From Chloroflexota bacterium (GTDB lineage Bacteria; Chloroflexota; Anaerolineae; Anaerolineales; Anaerolineaceae): a DNA stretch of 14,703 bases. The stretch is taken from positions 1 to 14,703 of the forward strand of contig JAAZPN010000353.1 of NCBI GenBank assembly GCA_012797215.1, given 5' to 3'. Every line of letters begins with the position of its first letter. The stretch's first letter is position 1. This document shows positions 6,559-14,158 of the stretch, piece after piece. The position numbers were made by a program, and so were the translations under genes. Under the pieces are notes generated by a model. That model was not told where the DNA came from. It was given only the letters and a program-made list of their open reading frames with translations, and made no database searches.

Positions 6559-7713
6559 CTAAGGTAATACGTCCGCGTCAAACAGACGTTTATATTCATC
6601 GATCGCAAAGCGGTCTGTCATCCCGGCGATGTAGTCACAAATGGTTCTTTCCAGTCCCCGCTCTGGCGCTAATTCCTGAACGCCGGCAGGGAGGGTGGCG
6701 GGGGTCTTTTGGTAAATCCCAAAAAGCTCTGTGATGATTTTTTCTGCTTTGGCAGACATGCGCACCACACGATAGTGCCTGTAGAGATTAGCATAAAGAA
6801 AATCTTTCAACTCACGGTTGCGCCGGTACATATCCTCGCTAAAGCCGACCACATTATAAGGCAGTTTTTGGACTTCCAGCGCGGATTTGACATTACTCTT
6901 GCGTAAATATCGATCAATTGACTGAATCAAATCTGTAACTTCAAAGTTAATAAGCCGGCGAATGATTTGGTGGCGAGAGAGCTCATCCAAAGATTCCGTT
7001 TTCCGTCTGCCAATGCTCTCGTTGACAATCTCCCAGATTGCGATTCCGTCCAACTGCGTGGGGGTAATCATTCCGGAGCGCAGGCCGTCATCCAAGTCAT
7101 GCGAGGTATAAGCAAGTTCATCCGCCACATTTGCGATTTGGGCTTCCAGGTGGCCGCGCAGCTCTGGAGCGTAATCCTTGGCGTCCGCGATGTCATAATC
7201 AGTTTCGTGCTTGACCATGCCCTCGACGACCTCCCAGCTCAGATTTAAGCCGGGATAATCCGGATAACGGTTCTCCAGCGTCGTGACAATGCGCACTGAA
7301 TGCTGGTTGTGGTTGAAACCTCCGTAGTCACGCATCAAGCGTGCTAAAGCAGCCTCACCGGAATGCCCAAAGGGCGGATGACCGAGGTCGTGCGCCAGGC
7401 AAATGGTTTCAACCAGGTCCTCATTCGCTCCCAACGAGCGAGCGACAGACCGTCCAATCTGAGCTACTTCCAACGAGTGTGTCAGGCGGGTGCGGTAATA
7501 ATCGCCTTCGTGGTTGATAAAAACTTGCGTCTTATATTCCAGACGTCGGAAGGCAGTAGTGTGCAAAACGCGCTCGCGGTCGCGCTGAAATCTGGTGCGA
7601 AAATCTGCTTCTTCTTCCGGATAAACACGCCCCTTGGAGTCCTTGCTGTGTACGGCGTAAGGAGCCAGGGTCTGATTCTCGTATTCTTCCAGCTGTTGGC
7701 GAGTGTAAATCAT
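6559..7713 (-). CDS. dgt: Deoxyguanosinetriphosphate triphosphohydrolase-like protein (HD domain)
   Basis: A predicted dNTP triphosphohydrolase that splits dGTP or related dNTPs to the deoxynucleoside and triphosphate, lowering dNTP pools. The 384-residue product has the HD metal site: H79 in TRLTHSLEVAQIGRS, H108/D109 in CLAHDLGHPPFGHSGE, and the later Asp in NVADELAYTSHDLDDG. The upstream HTTAFRRLEYKTQVF stretch (51-65) is typical of the family, and length and order fit the type 2 dGTPase-like group. Substrate preference cannot be read from the sequence. It is the first gene after a 97-nt gap with a promoter candidate, and its stop overlaps the greA Shine-Dalgarno, so dgt and greA probably share a transcript. 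Confidence 0.93.
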   Translation of the reverse strand: MIYTRQQLEEYENQTLAPYAVHSKDSKGRVYPEEEADFRTRFQRDRERVLHTTAFRRLEYKTQVFINHEGDYYRTRLTHSLEVAQIGRSVARSLGANEDLVETICLAHDLGHPPFGHSGEAALARLMRDYGGFNHNQHSVRIVTTLENRYPDYPGLNLSWEVVEGMVKHETDYDIADAKDYAPELRGHLEAQIANVADELAYTSHDLDDGLRSGMITPTQLDGIAIWEIVNESIGRRKTESLDELSRHQIIRRLINFEVTDLIQSIDRYLRKSNVKSALEVQKLPYNVVGFSEDMYRRNRELKDFLYANLYRHYRVVRMSAKAEKIITELFGIYQKTPATLPAGVQELAPERGLERTICDYIAGMTDRFAIDEYKRLFDADVLP

Positions 7714-7746
7714 AAATCACAATCCATTTCTGCGAAAAAGCGCTTC

Positions 7747-7763
7747 ATAATGGCACCATTATA
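7747..7763 (-). promoter_or_regulatory. dgt promoter -10 box inside a 16-bp palindrome (candidate operator)
   Basis: On the - strand a perfect TATAAT lies at 7763-7758, about 45 nt upstream of the dgt start. It overlaps the inverted repeat ATAATGG-CA-CCATTAT (7747-7762). No good -35 hexamer is present at 16-18 nt. The palindrome over the -10 box is the geometry of a repressor operator. The binding protein is unknown. Confidence 0.45.
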
Positions 7764-7810
7764 GTGGTCATCGGAGAAAAATGCCGCTGGGTTTCTATAC
7801 AATGCGCCCA

Positions 7811-8617
7811 TCAGCCTATTCGGGTCCCAACAGCCTCCCCAGCCAATACCTTGGTCAGGTTTTGTGGGTTTCTGCCCGAAAATATCACGGCGCTTAAACC
7901 CGGGAGAGCCGCGCACAGTTTTTGCATTAAAAGAACTTTGCTCAACATTCCCCCGGTTACATCCAGGCTGGCTGAGCCCTGAATGTAGGCGCCTGGTTCT
8001 GCATCCTTGCTGATGAATCCCAGTGGTTCCTGATTGATCGGGTAGTCGGCGTAGACTGCCTCCTCCTCGCCAACCAAAAAAATCCTGGAAGGGTGCAGCG
8101 CGAGCGCGAGATGAAAAAACAAGTCTTCCGTGGAAAGAATGGTTCCGCCGATCACGGAATCGGTCACCACGTCCCCATAAACCACAGGGATGAGTCCATG
8201 CGTGAGCGCGCTTGAGATCGGTGCGAGATTCCAACTCTGGATCGCGTGATTGTTCGTCACCACCGAAGCAGACGGCGGAAAAGAGAGCACAGGCAAGTCA
8301 GCTTGCTGGCAAGCATTAAGCACAATCTGATTTAGCCGGCGCGCGCTAGCCCAGACAGCCTGGTATCCCAGCCAGTCGGACGCGCTATAGACGCCGTCAC
8401 GCGTACCCGCTTGCTTTGCCGCGTGGTGCCCGAAGGAACCTGAACCATGGCCCAACACAAACCTGAGCTCTGAATGCAGTTTTCTAAACCGAGCAATTTC
8501 CTGAAGAAGGCTTGATAAAGTAGCAATATCTGGCGTTTCGGCGCGGTCTTTATTCGTGATGAGCGACCCACCAAGCTTGATGAAAATTAAATCCGCCTCA
8601 AGCCCTGCATCAGCCAT
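7811..8617 (-). CDS. Isopentenyl phosphate kinase
   Basis: Phosphorylates isopentenyl phosphate to isopentenyl diphosphate (IPP) with ATP, the last step of the alternative mevalonate route of archaea and some Chloroflexota. The 268-residue product is an amino-acid-kinase-fold protein with the N-terminal IFIKLGGSLIT (11-21, K14), the IPK hallmark GHGSGSFGHH (56-65, with the SFGH histidine H64 expected to contact the phosphate), IPVVYGDVV in mid-protein, and DVTGGM near residue 220. The SFGH motif favours IPK over the related glutamate-5- and UMP kinases. It overlaps the end of the mevalonate kinase gene by 8 nt, and AAAGGGAG lies 9 nt before its ATG, so the two are translated together. Confidence 0.92.
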   Translation of the reverse strand: MADAGLEADLIFIKLGGSLITNKDRAETPDIATLSSLLQEIARFRKLHSELRFVLGHGSGSFGHHAAKQAGTRDGVYSASDWLGYQAVWASARRLNQIVLNACQQADLPVLSFPPSASVVTNNHAIQSWNLAPISSALTHGLIPVVYGDVVTDSVIGGTILSTEDLFFHLALALHPSRIFLVGEEEAVYADYPINQEPLGFISKDAEPGAYIQGSASLDVTGGMLSKVLLMQKLCAALPGLSAVIFSGRNPQNLTKVLAGEAVGTRIG

Positions 8618-9569
8618 CTGAATGCGCTCCCTTTAGCACGGTATGGTAGACATGCGGAGCGCCTGCTTCAAGCAACGCTGCACGGACTTGGTCGATATTT
8701 TCGGGTCGGACTAAGGCAAGCAAATGCCCACCCATGCCGCCGCCGGTCAGCTTGGCACCTCCCGCGCCTGCTGCGCGCGCTGCCATAATCAGAGTATCCA
8801 GTTCCGGGCAGGATAAATTAAGCAGGGACAAAAGTTCCTGATTGGCGTTCAATGCTGCTCCTAATGCAGCGTAATCTCCCTGTGTCAGCGCGCGCGCTCC
8901 TTCAAGCGTCAGCTGCCCGATATCGTGGATGACCGCGCCAATTTCAAGCGGATTCCTGGCGTAGTCCTGGGCAAGCTGACTGACAGTGAGCGCGGTCGCT
9001 TTCTTGATTCCGCTGTCGGCAACCAGAAAATGCCAGTCCGAGTAAGGGTTGATTACCTCAAATCCACGCAATTTTTCGAAGAGAATAGGCTGCTCATAGA
9101 CCACAACCGTGTTATCGATGCCGGATGGCGTGCCATGCATCAAAGTTTCAGATTCGAACGCTAACGCGTTTAAACGCTCCGGAGCAAGCGGATGACCAAG
9201 AAACGCGGAAAACGCGCGCATGACAGCCACCGCAAGCGCGGCGCTTGCCCCCAGGCCTGCGGCTATGGGTATCTCCGTTGAAAGGTTCAATTTGCAGGTG
9301 GGGATGCGCTCGATACCAAGCTCGGAGAGCACCAATAAGAGCGCGTTACGGATTAGGTTATTATCCGGCAGGCTGGACCATTCCTGGTCCAGATCCAGCT
9401 CGCGCGCAAAGATGTGTATCCGACCTGCTGGAACGCCAATCCAGGCTTCCACGGCCGCTCGGGCTCGCAGCGCGGAGAAGGGAATTGCCAGCGCGAGTTC
9501 GCCGTACACAACTGCGTGTTCCCCCAATAGGATTAATTTAGCGCAAGCGTTAGCTGAGACAGCCGGCAT
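8610..9569 (-). CDS. Mevalonate kinase (GHMP family)
   Basis: Phosphorylates mevalonate to 5-phosphomevalonate, the first committed kinase step towards isoprenoids. The 319-residue product has all GHMP motifs in mevalonate-kinase form: K11 and GEHAVVYG (16-23), PIAAGLGASAA (101-111) for ATP phosphate binding, HGTPSGIDN (145-153) with the catalytic Asp D152, and KLTGGGMGG (273-281) near the C-terminus. The GEHAVVYG and HGTPSGIDN forms argue against phosphomevalonate kinase or mevalonate-3-kinase. The start has AAGGAGA 5 nt upstream, overlapping the stop of the UbiA-family gene. Together with the isopentenyl phosphate kinase it implies a mevalonate route lacking phosphomevalonate kinase. The required decarboxylase must be encoded elsewhere. 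Confidence 0.94.
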   Translation of the reverse strand: MPAVSANACAKLILLGEHAVVYGELALAIPFSALRARAAVEAWIGVPAGRIHIFARELDLDQEWSSLPDNNLIRNALLLVLSELGIERIPTCKLNLSTEIPIAAGLGASAALAVAVMRAFSAFLGHPLAPERLNALAFESETLMHGTPSGIDNTVVVYEQPILFEKLRGFEVINPYSDWHFLVADSGIKKATALTVSQLAQDYARNPLEIGAVIHDIGQLTLEGARALTQGDYAALGAALNANQELLSLLNLSCPELDTLIMAARAAGAGGAKLTGGGMGGHLLALVRPENIDQVRAALLEAGAPHVYHTVLKGAHSDG

Positions 9570-9578
9570 AGGGTCTCC

Positions 9579-10448
9579 TTAGAAAAACAAATAAAGCACA
9601 ACCACTACAGATAGAGCCCAAAGGCCGACAGTGATTTTCAAAGGCAGATCCTGCAAAAGTACTTCTTCTGGTGAGGACGCCCAGCTGCTATTCTGTAGTA
9701 TGACCATATAACGGAAGATGCCGTACAAAACGAACGGGATAGTGAACATCATCATCGTGTTTGTACCATCCGGGTGAGAGGAAAAGGTGTAGAGGCAGTA
9801 GGTGATCAGAATTCCGCTCAACACAACCACCAGCAGGTTGTTTAACAGTGGAATTGTGTATCCATCAAGCACTGCGCGGTGTTCGCCCGCTTGGTTTTCC
9901 AAAAGCTTGATCTCAGATAATCGCTTTCCAAAGCCGAGATAAAGCGCGAGCAGCGTGGTGAGCACGAACAGCCATGGAGAAAAGTAGTTCACCTTAATAA
10001 CCATCACGCCAGCAGCGACTCTCAGCACAAAGCCAAGCGCGATGACCATCACATCAATCAGAATGAGTTTTTTCAGCCACTTGGAGTAAGAAAGCATCAA
10101 CCCGGTATAGACCAGGCAGATGATGCCAAATTCGATTGAAAGCGCAAAGGCCGCGGGGAATGTGAACAATGAAAGCACCAAAGCCAGTAATCGCGCGCTG
10201 TTCAGGCTTAATCTACCGCTGGCAATGGGTCGGTTCTTTTTCTGTGGATGCAAACGATCAGCTTCAACATCCAAAATATCGTTTATAGTATAGGTGAGGC
10301 CGGATACCAGACAAAAGAGGATGACTGCTGCCGCAACGCGCAGCAGTGGTTCCAACTGCAGAAGCTGCCTGTCGAAGACTAAGCCGGCAAAAATAACCAG
10401 GTTCTTAATCCATTGTCTTGGGCGCAGTGTTTCGAGATAAGCTCTCAC
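9579..10448 (-). CDS. UbiA-family prenyltransferase, decaprenyl-phosphate phosphoribosyltransferase-like
   Basis: A polytopic membrane protein of the UbiA superfamily. The first Asp-rich motif is NDILDVEADRLHPQKKNRPI (residues 56-75), and the second region is the YSKWLKKLILIDVMVIALGF stretch, which resembles the mycobacterial Rv3806c type that moves phosphoribose onto decaprenyl phosphate. A quinone or other prenyl acceptor cannot be excluded. I see seven to nine hydrophobic segments. The GTG at 10448 is chosen because VRAYLETLRPRQWIKN is the family N-terminus, giving 289 residues. The frame also opens at ATG 10523 with an unusual 25-residue hydrophobic extension that would start inside the start codon of tlyA. 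The mevalonate kinase gene follows after 9 nt, suggesting an isoprenoid operon. Confidence 0.85.
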   Translation of the reverse strand: MRAYLETLRPRQWIKNLVIFAGLVFDRQLLQLEPLLRVAAAVILFCLVSGLTYTINDILDVEADRLHPQKKNRPIASGRLSLNSARLLALVLSLFTFPAAFALSIEFGIICLVYTGLMLSYSKWLKKLILIDVMVIALGFVLRVAAGVMVIKVNYFSPWLFVLTTLLALYLGFGKRLSEIKLLENQAGEHRAVLDGYTIPLLNNLLVVVLSGILITYCLYTFSSHPDGTNTMMMFTIPFVLYGIFRYMVILQNSSWASSPEEVLLQDLPLKITVGLWALSVVVVLYLFF

Positions 10449-10521
10449 GCGAATTATCTTATCACAAACCAAAGGCAGGCACCCAAGGAAGCTTACTCGT
10501 AAGAGCGGATAGAATAAGAGC
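10449..10521. promoter_or_regulatory. Divergent promoter region between the ubiA-like gene and tlyA
   Basis: These 73 nt must hold promoters for both directions. On the - strand TAAGAT (10461-10456) is 7 nt before the GTG at 10448. On the + strand TAGAAT (10510-10515) is 6 nt before the ATG at 10522. Neither gene has a convincing Shine-Dalgarno. The spacing would fit leaderless transcripts. The -35 elements are weak, with TTGGGT at 10486-10481 on the - strand the best seen. Confidence 0.4.
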
Positions 10522-11316
10522 ATGAAGAAGATTCGACTTGATCAACACCTGGTAAATCTTCGTCTCGCCGAGACCCGCGGCTGGGCTCAACGCGCGATTG
10601 AGGAAGGGCTTATCAAGGTGAATGGCTCAATCGTCTCCAAGTCATCCCAGCTTGTTCAAACGGATTGCGCTGTGGTTCTAATGGCGCAGCCCGAATTTGT
10701 TTCACGAGCAGGGGCCAAGTTAAAAGCAGCGCTTGATAGCTTTAAAATCAGTCCACTGGCCAAAATATGCGCTGATGTCGGCGCGTCAACCGGCGGCTTT
10801 ACAGACTGTCTGCTGCAGCGCGGCGCAAGCAAGGTTTACGCGATTGACGTGGGGCAGGATGAACTGCATTCCAGCCTGCGAAATCACCCGCTTGTAATCG
10901 TGATGGACCGTACGAACGCCCGCCAACTCCATAACTTGCCCGAAACTCCTGATTTGGTGACAATCGATGTCTCCTTTATATCACTTGATTTTATTCTGCC
11001 CGCAGTCAGACAGTGGTTCGAGGAAAAACCTGGCGAAGTGATCGCGTTGGTGAAACCTCAGTTTGAGGCTGGCCGGGAAGAAGTCAAGAAACACAAAGGG
11101 GTAATCCGGGATCAAGCTGTTCACGCGCAGGTGCTGCGTCAGGTAATTACACACGCGCAGCTAACCGGTTTTATCCCCGCGGGATTAATTCCCTCACCCA
11201 TCACCGGTTCCGATGGCAATACTGAATTTTTGCTATGGCTGCGGTTCGGTTGCGACGAGAAAAGCTTTGACATCAACGAGGCAATCCTGCGACTAATCCC
11301 CCCTGAAGCTGACTGA
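10522..11316 (+). CDS. tlyA: TlyA-family rRNA 2'-O-methyltransferase
   Basis: Predicted SAM-dependent ribose methyltransferase acting on 16S and/or 23S rRNA. The family is often annotated as hemolysin for historical reasons. The 264-residue product has an N-terminal S4 RNA-binding domain (about 1-60, [20 protein letters not shown]) and an FtsJ-type methyltransferase domain with the SAM loop [15 protein letters not shown] (84-98). A catalytic tetrad K66, D149, K178 and E235 can be aligned by motif ([26 protein letters not shown]) with K69/D154/K182/E238 of M. tuberculosis TlyA. It heads the rightward block of tlyA, lepA and the membrane protein/glycosyltransferase pair. There is no clear Shine-Dalgarno, and the ATG at 10522 matches the family N-terminus exactly. 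Confidence 0.95.
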   Translation: MKKIRLDQHLVNLRLAETRGWAQRAIEEGLIKVNGSIVSKSSQLVQTDCAVVLMAQPEFVSRAGAKLKAALDSFKISPLAKICADVGASTGGFTDCLLQRGASKVYAIDVGQDELHSSLRNHPLVIVMDRTNARQLHNLPETPDLVTIDVSFISLDFILPAVRQWFEEKPGEVIALVKPQFEAGREEVKKHKGVIRDQAVHAQVLRQVITHAQLTGFIPAGLIPSPITGSDGNTEFLLWLRFGCDEKSFDINEAILRLIPPEAD

Positions 11317-11326
11317 AGAAATCGAT

Positions 11327-11332
11327 TATACT
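11327..11332 (+). promoter_or_regulatory. Possible -10 box before lepA
   Basis: TATACT lies 10 nt before the lepA ATG, in the 26-nt gap after tlyA. The best -35, CTGAAG at 11303-11308, is poor (18-nt spacer). No Shine-Dalgarno lies between, so a promoter used here would make a transcript with almost no leader. Confidence 0.3.
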
Positions 11333-11342
11333 CAATGCGCTT

Positions 11343-13136
11343 ATGGAAAAGATTCGCAATTTTTGCATCATCGCGCATGTTGATCACGGCAAGTCCACAT
11401 TAGCTGACCGTATGCTTCAGCTTACCGGCACCATTTCGGATCGGGATATGACCGAGCAAGTGCTGGATTCCATGGATTTGGAGCGGGAAAAGGGCGTCAC
11501 AATCAAAGCCTCGGCCGTGCGTATGATTTATCATGCGAAAGACAATCAGGATTACGAATTCAACCTGATTGATACCCCCGGCCACGTGGATTTCAATTAC
11601 GAAGTAAGTCGCGCGCTCTACGCTTGCGAAGGCGCTATCCTGGTTGTTGACGCCACCCAGGGCATCGAAGCGCAAACCCTTGCCAACCTTTACCTTGCGT
11701 TGGACGCAAATCTGGTGATTATCCCGGTCATTAACAAAATTGACCTTCCCAGCGCGCAAGTAGAAGCAGTAAAGAAGGATTTAGATATCCTGTTGGGCGT
11801 TGCTGATGATGAAATCATCCCGATAAGCGCGAAAACCGGATTAAACGTAGACCTGGTTTTGGAGGCGATCGCGCAGAAAATCCCTCCTCCTACCCGGGCT
11901 GTGGATGCCCCTCTGCGCGCGTTGATATTTGACTCTCATTACGATTCCTATAAAGGTGTAATCGCGTACGTACGCGTTTTTGACGGCCATCTGACCAGTG
12001 GAGACAAGGTGATGATGATGGCTAATGGAATTAGGGTCCAGCCAGTCGAAATTGGCATTTTTTCACCCAGCCTCTTCCCGATTGATAAACTTGAAGCCGG
12101 TGATGTGGGATATGTAGCGACTGGACTGAAGACGGTTTCGGAATGCCGGGTGGGCGATACCATTACCAATGCGTTTAACCCGGCCGCAAGCGCGCTCCCT
12201 GGCTACCGCCAGGCGAAGCCGATGGTCTTTGCTGGGGTTTACCCGACGGAAGGGGAAGATTACCCCAATCTGCGGGAAGCGCTGGAGAAACTACAGCTGA
12301 ATGACGCGTCTCTTGTTTATGAACCCGAGACAAGCGAGGCGTTAAACTTTGGTTTTCGCTGTGGTTTTTTGGGTTTATTTCACATGGAAATCATCCAGGA
12401 GCGGCTCGAGAGGGAATACTACCTGGATGTAGTCTTTACCGCGCCTTCGGTAGAGTATGAGGTGATGTTAACCAATGGGAACGTCGCGATTATCGATTCA
12501 CCAGCCGACCTTCCGGATGAGAGCATGGTGACCGAAATTCGCGAACCTTGGATGGAACTGAACATCTTTTCGCCCACCGAGTACTACGGCGTGGTAATGG
12601 ACCTTGTTCGGCGCAAGCGCGGCATCTATGTTTCTGAGGAATATCCCTCTAGCAACCGAGTTCAACTGAATTTTGAAATCCCACTTTCAGAAATTATTGT
12701 GGATTTTTTTGACCTGCTTAAATCCGGCACGCGCGGTTACGCTTCCATGGATTACCAGTTTTTGGAATATCGCGCCGGAAACCTGGTCAAACTGGAGTTC
12801 CTTTTAAATGAGGAAAAAGTGGACGCGCTGACAGCGATTGTTCACAAGGATGACGCTTACCACAAGGGGCAGGCACTGGTCAGCAAGCTCAAGGAAATAA
12901 TCCCGCAGCAACTTTTTGTTATTCCGATTCAGGCCTATTCGCAAGGTCGTGTGATTTCACGCGCGAATGTGAAGGCTTTGCGGAAAGACGTTTTGGCAAA
13001 ATGTTATGGTGGTGACATCACACGCAAGAAAAAACTTCTGGAAAAGCAGAAAAAAGGCAAAAAGCGCATGAAGATGGTCGGGAGCGTCGAAATCCCGCAG
13101 GAAGCCTTCATGGCTATCCTAAAATTGGAGAACTGA
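11343..13136 (+). CDS. lepA: Elongation factor 4 (LepA GTPase)
   Basis: Ribosome-associated translational GTPase linked to translation initiation, 30S biogenesis and back-translocation. The 597-residue length is normal. The G motifs are AHVDHGKS (11-18), GVTIKA (51-56, where GITIKA is more usual), DTPGH (77-81, with catalytic H81), NKID (131-134) and SAK (162-164). The LepA-specific C-terminal domain is intact, seen in [20 protein letters not shown] and the basic [16 protein letters not shown] stretch. LepA lacks the EF-G domain IV, as here. It is 26 nt downstream of tlyA, and its stop overlaps the start of the next gene (TGATG). No Shine-Dalgarno precedes the ATG, but the family N-terminus [17 protein letters not shown] fixes this start. 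Confidence 0.98.
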   Translation: MEKIRNFCIIAHVDHGKSTLADRMLQLTGTISDRDMTEQVLDSMDLEREKGVTIKASAVRMIYHAKDNQDYEFNLIDTPGHVDFNYEVSRALYACEGAILVVDATQGIEAQTLANLYLALDANLVIIPVINKIDLPSAQVEAVKKDLDILLGVADDEIIPISAKTGLNVDLVLEAIAQKIPPPTRAVDAPLRALIFDSHYDSYKGVIAYVRVFDGHLTSGDKVMMMANGIRVQPVEIGIFSPSLFPIDKLEAGDVGYVATGLKTVSECRVGDTITNAFNPAASALPGYRQAKPMVFAGVYPTEGEDYPNLREALEKLQLNDASLVYEPETSEALNFGFRCGFLGLFHMEIIQERLEREYYLDVVFTAPSVEYEVMLTNGNVAIIDSPADLPDESMVTEIREPWMELNIFSPTEYYGVVMDLVRRKRGIYVSEEYPSSNRVQLNFEIPLSEIIVDFFDLLKSGTRGYASMDYQFLEYRAGNLVKLEFLLNEEKVDALTAIVHKDDAYHKGQALVSKLKEIIPQQLFVIPIQAYSQGRVISRANVKALRKDVLAKCYGGDITRKKKLLEKQKKGKKRMKMVGSVEIPQEAFMAILKLEN

Positions 13137-14158
13137 TGCGCCAACAAAATCTAGGCTCTCGTCCGGCGAATATTTTGCGCTGGCTGCTGCCGCTGCTTGT
13201 TACCGCCGCGGCGGTGTATTTTATTGGCAGGCAGATAGATTTCTCCCAGGTTGGCAGCGCTTTTTCCCGTGTATCTATTCAGAACTTAATCCTTGTTATC
13301 GCGCTTTTCCTCTTGTGCCTTGTGCTGCGTGTCATTTGCTGGTTCTTCCTGCTGGAGGGGAAGTTCACATTTTGGGAGACCTTCTTTGGAATGAACGCCG
13401 GCTACTTGCTCAACAATGTCCTTCCGCTTAAGTTGGGGGAATTTGGGCGCGCCGCGCTGCTGGCGGGTAAAGGCAAATCGGGTTTCCTGCCTGTTTTTGC
13501 CAGTATCGTCACTGAGAGGGTGCTGGACTTTTTCCTGGCGGCGGTATTCTTCCTGGTCAGCCTGCCTTTAGTTGTCACCAATACGTCTGTCAGGACGCTC
13601 GCAATTGTCATCCTGGTACTGACAGTGCTGGGAATGGCTGCCGCCGCGCTCGCCGCCAGGTATAAGGAGCGCATCTCAGCCTATTTCAAGGCGCGTTGGA
13701 TTGACAAGCCGCGTTTGCTTGCCTTGCTCCCGCGCGCGCTAAGCTTTTTAGAAGGTTTTACAATACTCTTGCGGCCGGGACGTTTTTTTGCGGCGCTGTT
13801 CCTCCTGGCAGCCAGCTGGGCTTCTGCCATGCTCGAAGTATGGGTCCTGGCGCGGGCCTTAATTCCGCAAAGCCAGTGGTGGTGGGGAGTCTTTGTGACA
13901 TCGGGCAGCGCTTTCGCGAACGCTTTGCCTACAGCGCCGGCTAGCATGGGCGTATACGAAGCCGCTAATGTGGCGGCGTTCAGCGTGTTGGGTGTGGATC
14001 AATCCACCGCGTTGGTAATTGCGTTAATTTTGCATGCAGTCCAGTTCTTGATCACCAGCCTATTGGGGATGTTGGGAATTTACCTGCTGGGAGACAGCCT
14101 CGGCAATCTGAGCAAAAAGGCTTTGCTCTGGAAACACCAGCAGGAGGAAGTCGAATGA
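13136..14158 (+). CDS. Flippase-like membrane protein of the LPG synthase TM / UPF0104 family
   Basis: A 340-residue polytopic membrane protein with about eight predicted helices. Family landmarks are NNVLPLKLGEFGR (93-105), SIVTERVLDFF (123-133) and LPTAPASMGVYEAAN (264-278), which match the transmembrane half of lysylphosphatidylglycerol synthase and the AglD-like UPF0104 group. It lacks the cytoplasmic aminoacyl-transferase domain, so it is not a full MprF. Members are thought to move or anchor lipid-linked sugars or lipids, but the substrate is not known here. The ATG shares its A with the lepA TGA stop, and GGAG lies 5 nt before it. The glycosyltransferase that follows overlaps by 4 nt, pointing to a role in glycolipid or cell-surface polysaccharide synthesis. 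Confidence 0.88.
   Translation: MRQQNLGSRPANILRWLLPLLVTAAAVYFIGRQIDFSQVGSAFSRVSIQNLILVIALFLLCLVLRVICWFFLLEGKFTFWETFFGMNAGYLLNNVLPLKLGEFGRAALLAGKGKSGFLPVFASIVTERVLDFFLAAVFFLVSLPLVVTNTSVRTLAIVILVLTVLGMAAAALAARYKERISAYFKARWIDKPRLLALLPRALSFLEGFTILLRPGRFFAALFLLAASWASAMLEVWVLARALIPQSQWWWGVFVTSGSAFANALPTAPASMGVYEAANVAAFSVLGVDQSTALVIALILHAVQFLITSLLGMLGIYLLGDSLGNLSKKALLWKHQQEEVE
14142..14147 (+). promoter_or_regulatory. Shine-Dalgarno of the glycosyltransferase gene
   Basis: A perfect AGGAGG lies 7 nt before the ATG at 14155, inside the end of the preceding membrane-protein gene. It is the strongest ribosome binding site in the window. Confidence 0.8.

Noticed and set aside
6540..6608. N-terminal extension of greA by 23 residues
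   Set aside because: It lies within the end of dgt, is unlike any GreA N-terminus, and the MKNQLIITKSG start gives the normal family length.
7776..7813. Possible terminator after the isopentenyl phosphate kinase gene (- strand)
   Set aside because: A GCTG-GGG/CCCAGC pairing exists but is bulged and includes the stop codon, and the T run is offset. It is too weak to call.
7710..8234. 174-codon open frame on the - strand overlapping the IPK gene and the dgt promoter gap
   Set aside because: It is in another frame of the well-supported isopentenyl phosphate kinase. The composition is odd (many Arg, Gly, Ser) with no recognisable motif.
10449..10523. N-terminal extension of the UbiA-family protein from ATG 10523
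   Set aside because: It would begin inside the tlyA start codon and leave no room for divergent promoters. The family N-terminus begins at GTG 10448. Not fully excluded.
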